This document shows positions 26,005-35,679 of a stretch of 64,000 nt of DNA, piece after piece. The notes under the pieces are model-generated. The model worked only from the letters and a program-made list of their open reading frames with translations, had not been told where the DNA came from and did not search any database. Position 1 is the stretch's first letter, and the number at the start of each line of letters is the position of its first letter. Origin of the DNA: Pseudomonas svalbardensis (lineage in GTDB: Bacteria > Pseudomonadota > Gammaproteobacteria > Pseudomonadales > Pseudomonadaceae); assembly GCF_030053115.1 (NCBI RefSeq), contig NZ_CP125619.1, positions 2,677,501 through 2,741,500 of the forward strand, given 5' to 3'. The position numbers and the translations under genes were made by a program.

Positions 26005-26355
26005 TTAGATGATGGTTTTTGAGCCAGGGGTAAGGCCATCCAGTATTCCGCGCAACCGGTCAGCTTCCCGCTTGTAGCCTCTCGCTGCTATGTCGAGGTC
26101 GTACAGTTCCTTGCGGACACTTGCGAGCTGCCCGGATCGCTCCCGAAGATTGCTCATTGCTACGTCACGTTGCGCTGAGGCTTCGTCGTACATTTGCACC
26201 AGGCCGAAGATGTTCTCCCGAGCGGTACGCAGTTGTAGATTCAATTCCTGGACTTCGTTTTCCAGCATCAGTTTGTAATGGGTGATGGTTTCCAGTTCGG
26301 TCGGGCATCCAAGCCAGTCGCTGGTGTCTTCGATGTCATAGGGTTCCACGGTCAT
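26005..26355 (-). CDS. Coiled-coil protein in SOS unit with YedK-like gene
   Basis: ATG at 26355 follows AATAAGGC. The 116-aa product is almost all helix: YKLMLENEVQELNLQLRTAR, then a second heptad stretch (AMSNLRERSGQLASVRKELY) ending ADRLRGILDGL. It is separated from the SRAP gene by 28 bp on the same strand and its start is 10 bp from a perfect LexA palindrome, so both should be SOS induced. Function unknown; a DNA-structural or regulatory partner is possible. Confidence 0.7.
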   Translation of the reverse strand: MTVEPYDIEDTSDWLGCPTELETITHYKLMLENEVQELNLQLRTARENIFGLVQMYDEASAQRDVAMSNLRERSGQLASVRKELYDLDIAARGYKREADRLRGILDGLTPGSKTII

Positions 26356-26365
26356 GCCTTATTGG

Positions 26366-26385
26366 TACTGTTCGGATATACAGTA
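26366..26385. promoter_or_regulatory. LexA (SOS) box 2, perfect palindromic arms
   Basis: TACTGT (26366-26371), eight bases, ACAGTA (26380-26385). Both arms match the SOS consensus exactly. It lies immediately upstream of the coiled-coil/YedK unit. Confidence 0.88.
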
Positions 26386-26719
26386 ATCGAGGCGGACATG
26401 ATCGGGCGAGGGTGAGGCGACGAACTGTTGGATTTTGGGTGGTGTGCGATCGGCAGGACGCCGGGAGACAGGGACTTTCTCGTCGAAAGCCTGTAGGGAC
26501 TTTTGCGGGGATTCGTAAAACACGGTTAGTCACGGTACGGCATCGATTGCAGTGGGCGCCGTTCCAAAGGACTGTTCCGTAAAGCTTTTCAGCGCCCCTG
26601 CAAGCATGGGGTGCTAGGGGGCGAGGCGATACCGGTAGAGCGCGTGGTAGTATGCATAATTGGCATAATGCGGGTTGATTTCGACTCGTGCTGAGCGACC
26701 ATTTTTTCGCTTTGAACAT
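26386..26719. other. Non-coding stretch near the attR end of the prophage
   Basis: No convincing gene is seen. A tandem GCATAAT pair at 26654-26660 and 26663-26669 (9-bp period) could be integrase arm-type sites, which is only a suggestion. The upstream promoter of the SOS unit presumably lies in the first 60 bp. Confidence 0.4.
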
Positions 26720-26808
26720 GGGTTTTTCCGGGCCGCAATCATTTAGAGGTATGCAGAAACATTGGACTGCATGGCATCCTTTTTTGCCTGATTGCGGCCC
26801 AGAAAACC
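26720..26808. repeat. Nested inverted repeat 33 bp inside attR
   Basis: Outer arms at 26720-26741 (centre CCGGGCCGCAATCA) and 26789-26808 (TGATTGCGGCCCAG) pair over about 20 bp with two mismatches. Inner arms ATGCAG (26751-26756) and CTGCAT (26767-26772) sit in the loop. It could be integration-related DNA structure or a small RNA hairpin; no U run follows. Confidence 0.6.
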
Positions 26809-26840
26809 TATTGAAAGGCGCAGCCTGATTGATTTTCCCT

Positions 26841-26901
26841 TGGGACTTAAAATCCCCCGCTCGTAAGGGCGTGCCGGTTCGATTCCGGCTTCGGGCACCA
26901 T
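26841..26901 (+). repeat. attR core (exact copy of attL)
   Basis: These 61 bp equal 2150-2210. They contain the 3' half of tRNA-Leu from the anticodon stem to CCA but not its 5' half, so no second tRNA is encoded. Confidence 0.92.
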
Positions 26902-26909
26902 TTAAAATC

Positions 26910-26950
26910 AAGGGTTTGCGGGCGAAAGCTAATGCAAACCCTTGTTTGTT
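26910..26950 (+). terminator. tRNA-Leu-type terminator, copy 2
   Basis: AAGGGTTTGC (26910-26919) pairs with GCAAACCCTT (26934-26943), differing from copy 1 only in the loop region. Confidence 0.75.
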
Positions 26951-26982
26951 TCTGGTGATTCAAAAGGATTTGAGATAACGCT

Positions 26983-27198
26983 ATGAAAGACTCTTTCGTC
27001 ATCCGGGGTAAAGCTGCGATTTGGCTGGTTGTTGTGACCTTCTTGTCCATCATGGTCGGGACAAGGCTTGAGAATTCCGGGATCGTTGAAGGCTTTTTTG
27101 AAGGATTGGCGGTTATGGCTGGCCCGGTAGTGCTCTTCATCCTGGTCAATCGTTTATGGTTCTTTTATCGCTCGTCCAAGTCCTCCCCCAAGAATTGA
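26983..27198 (+). CDS. Small membrane protein between attR and a third terminator copy
   Basis: ATG at 26983 begins a 71-aa frame with two membrane segments, AAIWLVVVTFLSIMVGTRL and VMAGPVVLFILVNRLWFFY, with a charged stretch between and a basic end (RSSKSSPKN). It is bounded on both sides by copies of the same terminator hairpin, so it may be the last gene of an older insertion at this tRNA. Upstream is GATTCAAAAGGATTTGAG with AAGGA about 15 bp from the start, a weak site. Confidence 0.5.
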   Translation: MKDSFVIRGKAAIWLVVVTFLSIMVGTRLENSGIVEGFFEGLAVMAGPVVLFILVNRLWFFYRSSKSSPKN

Positions 27199-27220
27199 TC
27201 CGGTGTTTGTCGTTGTGGTG

Positions 27221-27276
27221 CCATCTGAAACCAAGGGTTTGCGAGCGAAAGCTGATGCAAACCCTTTTTGTTTCTG
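27221..27276 (+). terminator. Third copy of the tRNA-Leu terminator region
   Basis: From CCATCT through the hairpin AAGGGTTTGC (27233-27242) / GCAAACCCTT (27257-27266) and T run, this stretch closely repeats 2207-2262. It lacks the tRNA 3' half. It may be the original chromosomal terminator, with the other two copies brought by the prophage. Confidence 0.65.
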
Positions 27277-27302
27277 ACTTGCTGTTTTTTAGCCCGCGGC
27301 AG

Positions 27303-27512
27303 TTATTGATCCCGGCCGCTAGCCCCTGGATTGGCGCTGCGTCGATCTTCGCCAGAAGGGTTGCCGGTATTGACAAGCCTTCTCTCGACCAAGACATTTT
27401 GAAGGGCCTGGCGGGCTGCAGCGTCTAGCTGGTCCTCTCTCTCCTTGAGTTCAAGCAAGATTGGGCTGGACCAGGTGCGATAGGTTTTCTCAGCAATACG
27501 AATAGGTGTCAT
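27303..27512 (-). CDS. Conserved hypothetical protein, 69 aa
   Basis: ATG at 27512 has a very strong AAGGAGGA site 7-8 bp upstream. The protein (MTPIRIAEKTYRTWSSPILL, LKEREDQLDAAARQALQNVL) is charged and helical, with a disordered, polar C-terminus. No membrane segment or known domain. The ribosome-binding site is the main evidence that it is expressed. Confidence 0.55.
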   Translation of the reverse strand: MTPIRIAEKTYRTWSSPILLELKEREDQLDAAARQALQNVLVERRLVNTGNPSGEDRRSANPGASGRDQ

Positions 27513-27675
27513 CTGTCTCCTCCTTGATCAAGGCCCGCCAACGCAGCCGGCGCCATTTCGATTCGATAGAACCCTAGTCGAGAAATCTGTTTGCCGCCAA
27601 AAAATGGCAGGGTGCCAGGGGCTTCTAACTAACACACACCCGTTACCCCAATCGAAAGCGCACGCTGCTTCGATT

Positions 27676-28512
27676 TCATCCCTCATTTGCCCAGACGCCA
27701 GAAGCAGCCGTGCGCCGAACATAGTCGGAAAAGTCCCGCGCCGGCCGACCCAGCGCACGCTGCACGCCATTGGCAACTGGTGTATTGCGGCCATCAAGCA
27801 CGGTAGTGAAGAGATACAGCACCAGGTCGATCAGTTGTGCGGGAAGTTCTTCCTGTTCCAACGCCTGACGATAAGCCTCGGGCGGCACTGCGGCGAAACG
27901 GATTTCGCGTTTTGTCGCACGGGCGATTTCATCGACGGCTTCGGCAAATGTCAGTGCTCGTGGGCCCGTCAGTTCATAGAGTTGACCTGAGTGCCCTGGT
28001 TTGGTCAGCGCCTCGACCGCGATCTCGGCGATGTCTTCCGCATCGATGAAGGGCTCTGCGATATGACCAACGGGGAGGGCCAGTTCCCCTTGAAGGATAG
28101 GTCCCAGGAAGTGCGCATCGCTGAAATTCTGAAAGAACCAGCTGGCCCGCAGGATTGTCCAGTCGACTCCACTGTTCTGGATGACGCGTTCGGCCTGTTC
28201 TGCTTCGACCTCGCCGCGCCCCGATAGCAGCACCAGTTTGCTGACACCGCTTTTGACTGCCTGATCGGTGAATGCCTGAACCGTTTCGAGCGCGCCGGGG
28301 ACGGCGAGGTCTGGTTGAAAGGAGAGGTAGACCGCGTGAATGCCATCAAGCGAAGCTTCCCAGGTAGCTCGATCTTCCCAGTCGAAGGGTGGGGTCGCCA
28401 TACGGGAACCCAGGCGGACAGGCAGGCCGGCAGTTTCCATTCGTTGGGCAATTCGCCGACCGGTTTTACCAGTCGCGCCGAGAATCAGGATGTTTTCTTG
28501 AGTGGTTTTCAT
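27676..28512 (-). CDS. NmrA-like NAD(P)-binding oxidoreductase
   Basis: The start MKTTQENILI at 28512 is favoured by GGAG 9 bp upstream. The 278-aa atypical short-chain dehydrogenase has the nucleotide motif GATGKTG (residues 12-18), LVLLSGRGEVEAEQAE, a WTILRASWFFQNFSD segment and YELTGPRALTFAEAVDEIAR. This is the pattern of NmrA/YtfG-like quinone or NAD(P) sensors and reductases. It is divergent from a TetR gene 169 bp away that probably controls it. Confidence 0.82.
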   Translation of the reverse strand: MKTTQENILILGATGKTGRRIAQRMETAGLPVRLGSRMATPPFDWEDRATWEASLDGIHAVYLSFQPDLAVPGALETVQAFTDQAVKSGVSKLVLLSGRGEVEAEQAERVIQNSGVDWTILRASWFFQNFSDAHFLGPILQGELALPVGHIAEPFIDAEDIAEIAVEALTKPGHSGQLYELTGPRALTFAEAVDEIARATKREIRFAAVPPEAYRQALEQEELPAQLIDLVLYLFTTVLDGRNTPVANGVQRALGRPARDFSDYVRRTAASGVWANEG

Positions 28513-28537
28513 CGCGTTCATCTCCATCTGGTTAATG

Positions 28538-28550
28538 TGAGTGATACTCA
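28538..28550. promoter_or_regulatory. Candidate TetR-family operator
   Basis: TGAGT-GAT-ACTCA is a perfect 5-bp inverted repeat located 26 bp before the NmrA-like start in the divergent intergenic region. Assignment to the neighbouring regulator is inference. Confidence 0.4.
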
Positions 28551-28681
28551 TGTTTAAAAGATGATAAACCCTCACCTTATGCCGTCAACCGACAGAACCC
28601 TGGAAACCGACGTATGGAAGATACCTGTTGAGCGGTGCTAAGGTGAGCCTATGTCATGTTTATTGAACGGGAAGTGCACCC

Positions 28682-29368
28682 ATGCCCAAGAAAATTCCTG
28701 AGGTGCTCGAGCCGCTTGTTTCAGAGCCGACTCGGCGCAACCCCACGCAAAAACGCAGTCGAGAGCGTCAGGAGCGAATTCTGGCCGTGGCGATTCAATT
28801 GATCGCGACCAAGGGCAGCGATCAATTAAAAATGAGTGAAATTGCCGAGCGTTCAGAGATATCGATCGGATCGCTTTATCAATACTTTCCCGACAAGAGT
28901 TCGGTGATTCGGATGCTGGCCGAGCGCTATAACGCAGAAAGCCGTCGCTGTATCGAAGAGGCGTTGGGTGCAGTCGAGGACGCGCAAGGCTTGCAAGCAG
29001 CCTATTCGGCGCTGCTCGATCAGTATTACGAGATCGTTTTTGCTACACCGGCGATGCGTGATATCTGGTCCGGGATGCAGGCAGACAAACAGCTCATGGA
29101 GTTGGAACTACAGGAGAGTCGTATTGCGGGCGGGTTGTTGGCCGACGCGATGCTTCGGGTATTCCCCGACAGCGATGCGTTGCGGGTTCGGGAATCTGCG
29201 TTTCTGATCTGGCATCTGGGGGAGGCGACCATGCGGCTGGCCATCTCATGTGCACCCGAGGAGGGGAGTGGTCTGGTCCAAGCCTTCAAGCGCATGTCGT
29301 TGCTGGAAATCATGGCGCCAGCGGCCGGATCGAGTGAATTCGATTCTGCCGCTGATGCTGTCAGCTAA
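28682..29368 (+). CDS. TetR/AcrR family transcriptional regulator
   Basis: The 228-aa protein has an N-terminal TetR DNA-binding domain at about residues 22-70 (RSRERQERILAVAIQLIATK, MSEIAERSEISIGSLYQYF, DKSSVIRML) and a helical ligand domain. It is divergent from the NmrA-like gene, the usual arrangement for local control. Its 3' end overlaps the convergent small gene by 4 bp. Confidence 0.85.
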   Translation: MPKKIPEVLEPLVSEPTRRNPTQKRSRERQERILAVAIQLIATKGSDQLKMSEIAERSEISIGSLYQYFPDKSSVIRMLAERYNAESRRCIEEALGAVEDAQGLQAAYSALLDQYYEIVFATPAMRDIWSGMQADKQLMELELQESRIAGGLLADAMLRVFPDSDALRVRESAFLIWHLGEATMRLAISCAPEEGSGLVQAFKRMSLLEIMAPAAGSSEFDSAADAVS

Positions 29369-29649
29369 ACGAAAGGCTGACCGGTGAAACCACGAGGCAA
29401 TCGTTGCAGTCCTTCCATGGCGGTGAGCCGTTCGACCCAAGCCGCGCGCCAGTCATTGGCTGTATGCGTAACTTTGGCTTTGCGTGCGGCGCGGCGTGCA
29501 GCGTTGCGCTGGTCTTTGCGCGCATCCTTGAACGCGTCGGTGTTGCGGCAGCTTCTGCATTTCACCCGGGTAAGTTCGCTGGTTGAAACGAGCTTGCTGC
29601 CTTTGTGACCGCAGGCCAGATGCCCGCCGACTTTGAAGTGAGTAACCAT
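29365..29649 (-). CDS. Small zinc-ribbon-like basic protein, 94 aa
   Basis: ATG at 29649 follows AAGGAGGCGTCTG. Near the N-terminus are HLACGHKGSK and VKCRSC, a Cys/His set that could bind zinc, followed by a strongly basic segment (KDARKDQRNAARRAARKAKV). This suggests nucleic-acid binding. I do not recognise a named domain. Confidence 0.6.
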   Translation of the reverse strand: MVTHFKVGGHLACGHKGSKLVSTSELTRVKCRSCRNTDAFKDARKDQRNAARRAARKAKVTHTANDWRAAWVERLTAMEGLQRLPRGFTGQPFV

Positions 29650-29721
29650 CAGACGCCTCCTTCGTGACGTGTAATCGTTTGACCTCCAGAGTACGGTGAC
29701 GTTCGCCTGCGTAATGGGCAA

Positions 29722-29741
29722 AAAAAGGCCCGCATGCGGGC
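29722..29741 (-). terminator. Minus-strand terminator
   Basis: Perfect palindrome GCCCGCATGCGGGC at 29728-29741 with an A run before it on the plus strand (U run on minus). It lies upstream of the zinc-ribbon gene and would end transcription coming from 30185. Confidence 0.6.
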
Positions 29742-29820
29742 GGGCCAGGGGGATTCTTCAAAGGAGTCCGGTCACTGTAGGGCGTGAGTTGTGAACACAG
29801 TGTGAAATAGACTGCGCAGT

Positions 29821-29848
29821 AATAAAAAAGCCCAGCGCCAGGCTGGGT
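29821..29848 (-). terminator. Second minus-strand terminator after the 76-aa gene
   Basis: A run, then GCCCAGC-GCCA-GGCTGGG, read on the minus strand as hairpin plus U run. Confidence 0.6.
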
Positions 29849-29954
29849 TGGGGATGTAGCAGGAAGCGCTCAGGCAAGGACGCACCCGGTGACGATAAGG
29901 TCGCCGTTCATGCGTCCTGAATCAGGCCGTGTCCTTGAGGATGTCCAGATCGAA

Positions 29955-30185
29955 TCATCTGAACCGCGGCAGGGGTGGGTCGACAGGTTTGAGCGACGAC
30001 AGCGTATTGCGAATCAGTGGCGTGTCCTTCTCGATGTCGTTCAGACGATCACGGATTCTGAGGGCCGTCGGGTGCCCGCCTTGATGATCGACCCAGTCGG
30101 CGATTTCCTTGCATGCCGCTGCCAGGCGAGCCTGACGGGAGTCGAGCAGGGTGAGCAGAGTGGTGATGGACTCTTTTTCGGACAT
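29955..30185 (-). CDS. Conserved hypothetical protein, 76 aa
   Basis: ATG at 30185 has GGAGGTG upstream. The small soluble protein (MSEKESITTLLTLLDSRQAR, ACKEIADWVDHQGGHP, RIRDRLNDIEKD) is mostly helical. It is a stand-alone gene with two terminators behind it. Function unknown. Confidence 0.6.
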   Translation of the reverse strand: MSEKESITTLLTLLDSRQARLAAACKEIADWVDHQGGHPTALRIRDRLNDIEKDTPLIRNTLSSLKPVDPPLPRFR

Positions 30186-30311
30186 GGCAAACACCTCCGT
30201 TCAAGAAACCTGTAACTGGCAGCAAAAAGCCCGCGGGGAGCGAGCTGTCTGCCGATGGGGTCGCTAATCCTTCAGCTTTTTTCAGTATAGACCCGTGAAA
30301 GGCAGGTAGCA

Positions 30312-30533
30312 TCAGCCTTCTCGGACCGTCACTTGCGACCTGGCATTCAGCTGCCGGCATTCACGCCGGGCGTCTTCTTCATGGTCGAAACCGTCACCGA
30401 TGAAGCCACGGGTTCGAGTATCGGCGATGCGATACCAGACGGCGGCATCGGGTGGTGGATGGTTGGTATCTCCGGCTCGGCGGCCATAGATGATGATCTT
30501 GTTGCAACGCTTCACAACGAAAATGTCTTCCAT
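30312..30533 (-). CDS. Conserved hypothetical protein, 73 aa
   Basis: ATG at 30533 has GGTGACG near the expected distance. The product reads MEDIFVVKRCNKIIIYGRRA, then WYRIADTRTRGFIGDGFDHE and ARRECRQLNARSQ, a compact alpha/beta pattern. No known domain recognised; it is expressed alone. Confidence 0.5.
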   Translation of the reverse strand: MEDIFVVKRCNKIIIYGRRAGDTNHPPPDAAVWYRIADTRTRGFIGDGFDHEEDARRECRQLNARSQVTVREG

Positions 30534-30605
30534 GGCGTCACCGCAGCTAATTCAGGTTCACAACAACTATAGAAGCCATTTGCGATCGTGCAAAAAATAG
30601 ACAGG

Positions 30606-31646
30606 TCAGTTCGTCGCCTCAGCCATTGTTACCCTCATCTCCAAAAACATCGCCAGCCCGACTTCCTCTGCCCTGAGCCCTTTGCGAGCTCGCGGTCTGG
30701 GCAGCTCAGCCAGCGCACCCAAAAGAAAACCATCGAGCACCGCCGGGTGGATGTAGCACTTGCGGCAGACGGCCGGGGTGTTGCCCAGTTGTTTGGCGAC
30801 GTTCTTGACCATCTCCACCACATGCCGCTTTGCATCCGACTCAGGCTCCCACTGCAGGTCCCGCAAAACCGCCAACGCCAACGCGCTGCCGGCCCAGGTG
30901 CGGTAGTCCTTGGCAGTGAAGTCGGCACCGGTGAGTGTTTGCAGGTAGGCGTTGACGTCGGAGGAACTGACGGTATGTCGCTCACCGTTTTCATCCAGGT
31001 ACTGAAACAGGTTTTGTCCGGGAATTTCCAGGCAGCGTTTGATAATCCGCGCCAAGCGCCGGTCTTTCACGGTGATTTGATGCTCGACGCCGCTCTTGCC
31101 GCGGAACTGGAACAGGATCGCATTGCCGTTGACCTCGACGTGACGGTTGCGCAGGGTGGTCAGGCCGTAGGAACGGTTGTCCCGAGCGTACTGGGTGTTG
31201 CCGACCCGGATCAGCGTCGCATCGAGCAAGGTGATGACCGTGGCCATGACCTTGTCGCGACTGAAGCCGGGAGCCGCCAGCAGTGCTTCAAGCTGTTTGC
31301 GCAGTTTCGGCAGCGCCAGCCCAAAGTCCCGCAAGCGTGAGTACTTGTCGGCATCGCGCACTTCTCGCCAGCGTGGGTGATAACGGTATTGCTTTCGACC
31401 TCTGGCATCACGACCGGTAGCTTGCAGATGGCCGCGCGGGTCTGCGCAGATCCACACATCGGTGTAGGCCGGGGGTACGGTGAGGGCGTTGATGCGTTTG
31501 ATCTCATCTTGATCGGTGATGCGCTGACCCGCAGGGTCGAAGTAGCAGAACTTGTCGCGCAGTTTCTTGCGGGTGATGCCGGGCTGGGTGTCATCGACGT
31601 AATGCAGGTCGGATGGCAGCGCATCGGGCAGCGCGATATCGGGCAT
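30606..31646 (-). CDS. DNA topoisomerase IB
   Basis: The start MPDIALPDAL at 31646 has AAGGA upstream. The 346-aa protein is a bacterial poxvirus-like topoisomerase IB: N-terminal DNA-clamp domain (ITRKKLRDKFCYFDPAGQRI), then the catalytic domain with YARDNRSYGLTTLR (Arg), FRGKSGVEH (Lys), DYRTWAGSALAL (Arg) and CRKCYIHPAV (nucleophile Tyr). It relaxes supercoils by a 3'-phosphotyrosyl intermediate. It appears monocistronic and complete. Confidence 0.9.
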   Translation of the reverse strand: MPDIALPDALPSDLHYVDDTQPGITRKKLRDKFCYFDPAGQRITDQDEIKRINALTVPPAYTDVWICADPRGHLQATGRDARGRKQYRYHPRWREVRDADKYSRLRDFGLALPKLRKQLEALLAAPGFSRDKVMATVITLLDATLIRVGNTQYARDNRSYGLTTLRNRHVEVNGNAILFQFRGKSGVEHQITVKDRRLARIIKRCLEIPGQNLFQYLDENGERHTVSSSDVNAYLQTLTGADFTAKDYRTWAGSALALAVLRDLQWEPESDAKRHVVEMVKNVAKQLGNTPAVCRKCYIHPAVLDGFLLGALAELPRPRARKGLRAEEVGLAMFLEMRVTMAEATN

Positions 31647-31721
31647 GGCGGTAGTCCTTGGCGACGGATCAGGGGCCGTTACAGCCATTGACCGCACGCT
31701 GTTGCAGTCGTGCCAGCGGAT

Positions 31722-32801
31722 TTATGCCAGCACCGCCACCGCCTTGATCTGTGCCCAGAGTTGTTGGCCGGGGTGCACGCCCAATTGGTCCCGGGAGTAG
31801 CGGGTGATCCGCGCCAGCAGCGGTGTGCCGCCAGCGTCCAGACGGATCAGCACGTGGGCGGCGTTGTCCGCGCCCATTTCACTGATCACGGTGACCGGCA
31901 GGCGATTGAGGATGCTGCTGTGCTCGACGCTTTGCAGGCTCAGGCTGACATCCCGCGCCTGAACCTTGCAGCGCAGCGCCTGGCCCAGGGTCATCGGTGA
32001 GTGAGCCACCCGAATGTTCAGGGTCGTGTTCGGCAGTTGCAGGGTCAGCAACTGATAGTCGGGGTCATAGGCACTGACGTGCCCCTCGATTACCACGCCG
32101 GCGTCGTCGCCCAGCGCCAAGGGCAGGTCGAGACGGGCCAGCGTTTCGCCAATAGCGCCGCTGGCCAGCGCCTTGCCTGCACTCAGCAAGACGATGTGAT
32201 CGGCCAGTCGCGCGACTTCATCCTGTGAGTGGCTGACATACAGCACCGGGATGTCCAGCTCATCGTGCAGTCGTTGCAGGTAAGGCAGAATTTCGTTTTT
32301 GCGCTGACTATCCAATGCCGCCAGCGGCTCGTCCATCAGCAGCAGTTTCGGGCTGGTAAGCAAGGCGCGGGCGATGCCGACTCGTTGGCGTTCTCCGCCG
32401 GAAAGGTGCTGCGGATGACGATCCAGCAGATGGCCGATCCCGAGCAGTTCGGTCGCGTGAGCCATGTCAACCCGGCGCTGTTGACGAGGAATGCGCTTGA
32501 GGCCGAACTCCAGGTTGGCCAGCACCGACAGATGGGGAAACAGGCTGGCTTCCTGGAAGACGTAACCCAGCGCACGTTTGTGTGGCGGTACGAAAATCTT
32601 CTTGTCGCTGTCCTGCCAGACTTCATCGTTGACCTGGATGAAACCCTGCTCGGCCTTCTCCAGGCCGGCGATGCAACGCAGGCAGGTGGTCTTGCCCGAA
32701 CCGGAATGACCGTAAAGTGCAGTGACGCCGCGGCCGGGCAATTGCAGATCCACCTCCAGGGCGAACCCTGAATACCTCAGTTTCAGACGCGTATGAATCA
32801 T
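31722..32801 (-). CDS. modC: Molybdate ABC transporter ATPase ModC
   Basis: The 359-aa protein has Walker [10 protein letters not shown] (about residues 31-39), signature [15 protein letters not shown], Walker [13 protein letters not shown] and a C-terminal Mop/TOBE domain ([18 protein letters not shown] and later). It energises molybdate uptake with ModB and ModA, which precede it in the operon 3 bp and further upstream. A ModE box precedes modA. Confidence 0.94.
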   Translation of the reverse strand: MIHTRLKLRYSGFALEVDLQLPGRGVTALYGHSGSGKTTCLRCIAGLEKAEQGFIQVNDEVWQDSDKKIFVPPHKRALGYVFQEASLFPHLSVLANLEFGLKRIPRQQRRVDMAHATELLGIGHLLDRHPQHLSGGERQRVGIARALLTSPKLLLMDEPLAALDSQRKNEILPYLQRLHDELDIPVLYVSHSQDEVARLADHIVLLSAGKALASGAIGETLARLDLPLALGDDAGVVIEGHVSAYDPDYQLLTLQLPNTTLNIRVAHSPMTLGQALRCKVQARDVSLSLQSVEHSSILNRLPVTVISEMGADNAAHVLIRLDAGGTPLLARITRYSRDQLGVHPGQQLWAQIKAVAVLA

Positions 32802-32804
32802 CGA

Positions 32805-33485
32805 TCAGCTCCAGCCCGCTTTGGTTTTACGGCTGGAGTAGAGCGCCAGCAACACAACAAAGGAGAACACCAGCATCGCCCCGGCCAGCCAATGGGCCTG
32901 GGCGTATTCCATGGCTTCGACGTGATCGTAGATCTGCACCGAGACCACGCGGGTCTTGTCGGGAATATTGCCACCGATCATCAGTACCACGCCGAATTCA
33001 CCCACGGTGTGGGCGAAACCGAGAATGGCAGCGGTGATGAAACCGGGGCGGGCCAGCGGCAGGATCACGCTGAAAAACGTGTCCCAGGGATTGGCGCGTA
33101 AGGTCGCGGCCACCTCCAATGGGCGAGTGCCAATGGCGGAAAAAGCATTTTGCAGTGGCTGGACCACGAACGGCATCGAGTAAAGCACTGAGCCGATCAC
33201 CAGCCCTGCAAAACTGAAAGTGAGGGTGCCGAGCCCCAGTGATTGGGTGAAGTGGCCGATAAACCCGTTAGGGCCGAGCGCCAGCAACAGATAGAAGCCA
33301 ATCACTGTCGGCGGCAGCACCAGGGGCAAGGCGACGATCGCCCCGACCGGGCCGCGCAACCACGAGCGAGTGCGCGACAGCCATAACGCAATCGGAGTGC
33401 CGATGACCAGCAGGATAACCGTCGTCAGCGACGCCAGTTTCAGGGTCAGCCAGATGGCGGAAAAGTCGGCACTCGATAGCGTCAT
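32805..33485 (-). CDS. modB: Molybdate ABC transporter permease ModB
   Basis: The 226-aa membrane protein has about five segments ([40 protein letters not shown], and others) and the EAA-loop [20 protein letters not shown] that docks on ModC. It directly follows modA with no gap and precedes modC by 3 bp. Confidence 0.93.
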   Translation of the reverse strand: MTLSSADFSAIWLTLKLASLTTVILLVIGTPIALWLSRTRSWLRGPVGAIVALPLVLPPTVIGFYLLLALGPNGFIGHFTQSLGLGTLTFSFAGLVIGSVLYSMPFVVQPLQNAFSAIGTRPLEVAATLRANPWDTFFSVILPLARPGFITAAILGFAHTVGEFGVVLMIGGNIPDKTRVVSVQIYDHVEAMEYAQAHWLAGAMLVFSFVVLLALYSSRKTKAGWS

Positions 33486-35485
<2,000 letters not shown>

Positions 35486-35679
35486 TTGAAGGGTTCTCCG
35501 ACGTCATAACAGGGCAGGGAAGGGACGGTAGGACCGTTTTTGTATCAGCTATGACTGACATAAGGCCAGCCGAGTTTTCGTTTCGTCTGTCACTCTTGGC
35601 TTAAAGTCGAGTACGGTGAAATGTTGCTGTGCGTTATTTCAACTGCACGACAACTGAGTGATTTCATCTGGAGGCAGCA

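Larger units (their letters stand above)
2150..26901. mobile_element. Cryptic siphovirus-type prophage in tRNA-Leu
   Basis: The element of about 24.75 kb is bounded by exact 61-bp repeats. Order: integrase (minus), Q-position gene, promoter/terminator, cargo, holins, Rz/Rz1, metallopeptidase, small terminase, terminase-portal chimera, minor head, scaffold/capsid remnants, neck, tail terminator, tail tube, truncated chaperone and tape measure, tail tip, fibres, endolysin, SOS-boxed cargo. Repressor, Cro, excisionase and replication genes are absent and at least four morphogenesis loci are truncated, so virion production is very unlikely. Confidence 0.92.

Noticed and set aside
26841..26900. 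Second tRNA-Leu
   Set aside because: Only the 3' half is present; the acceptor 5' strand and D arm are missing, so this is attR.
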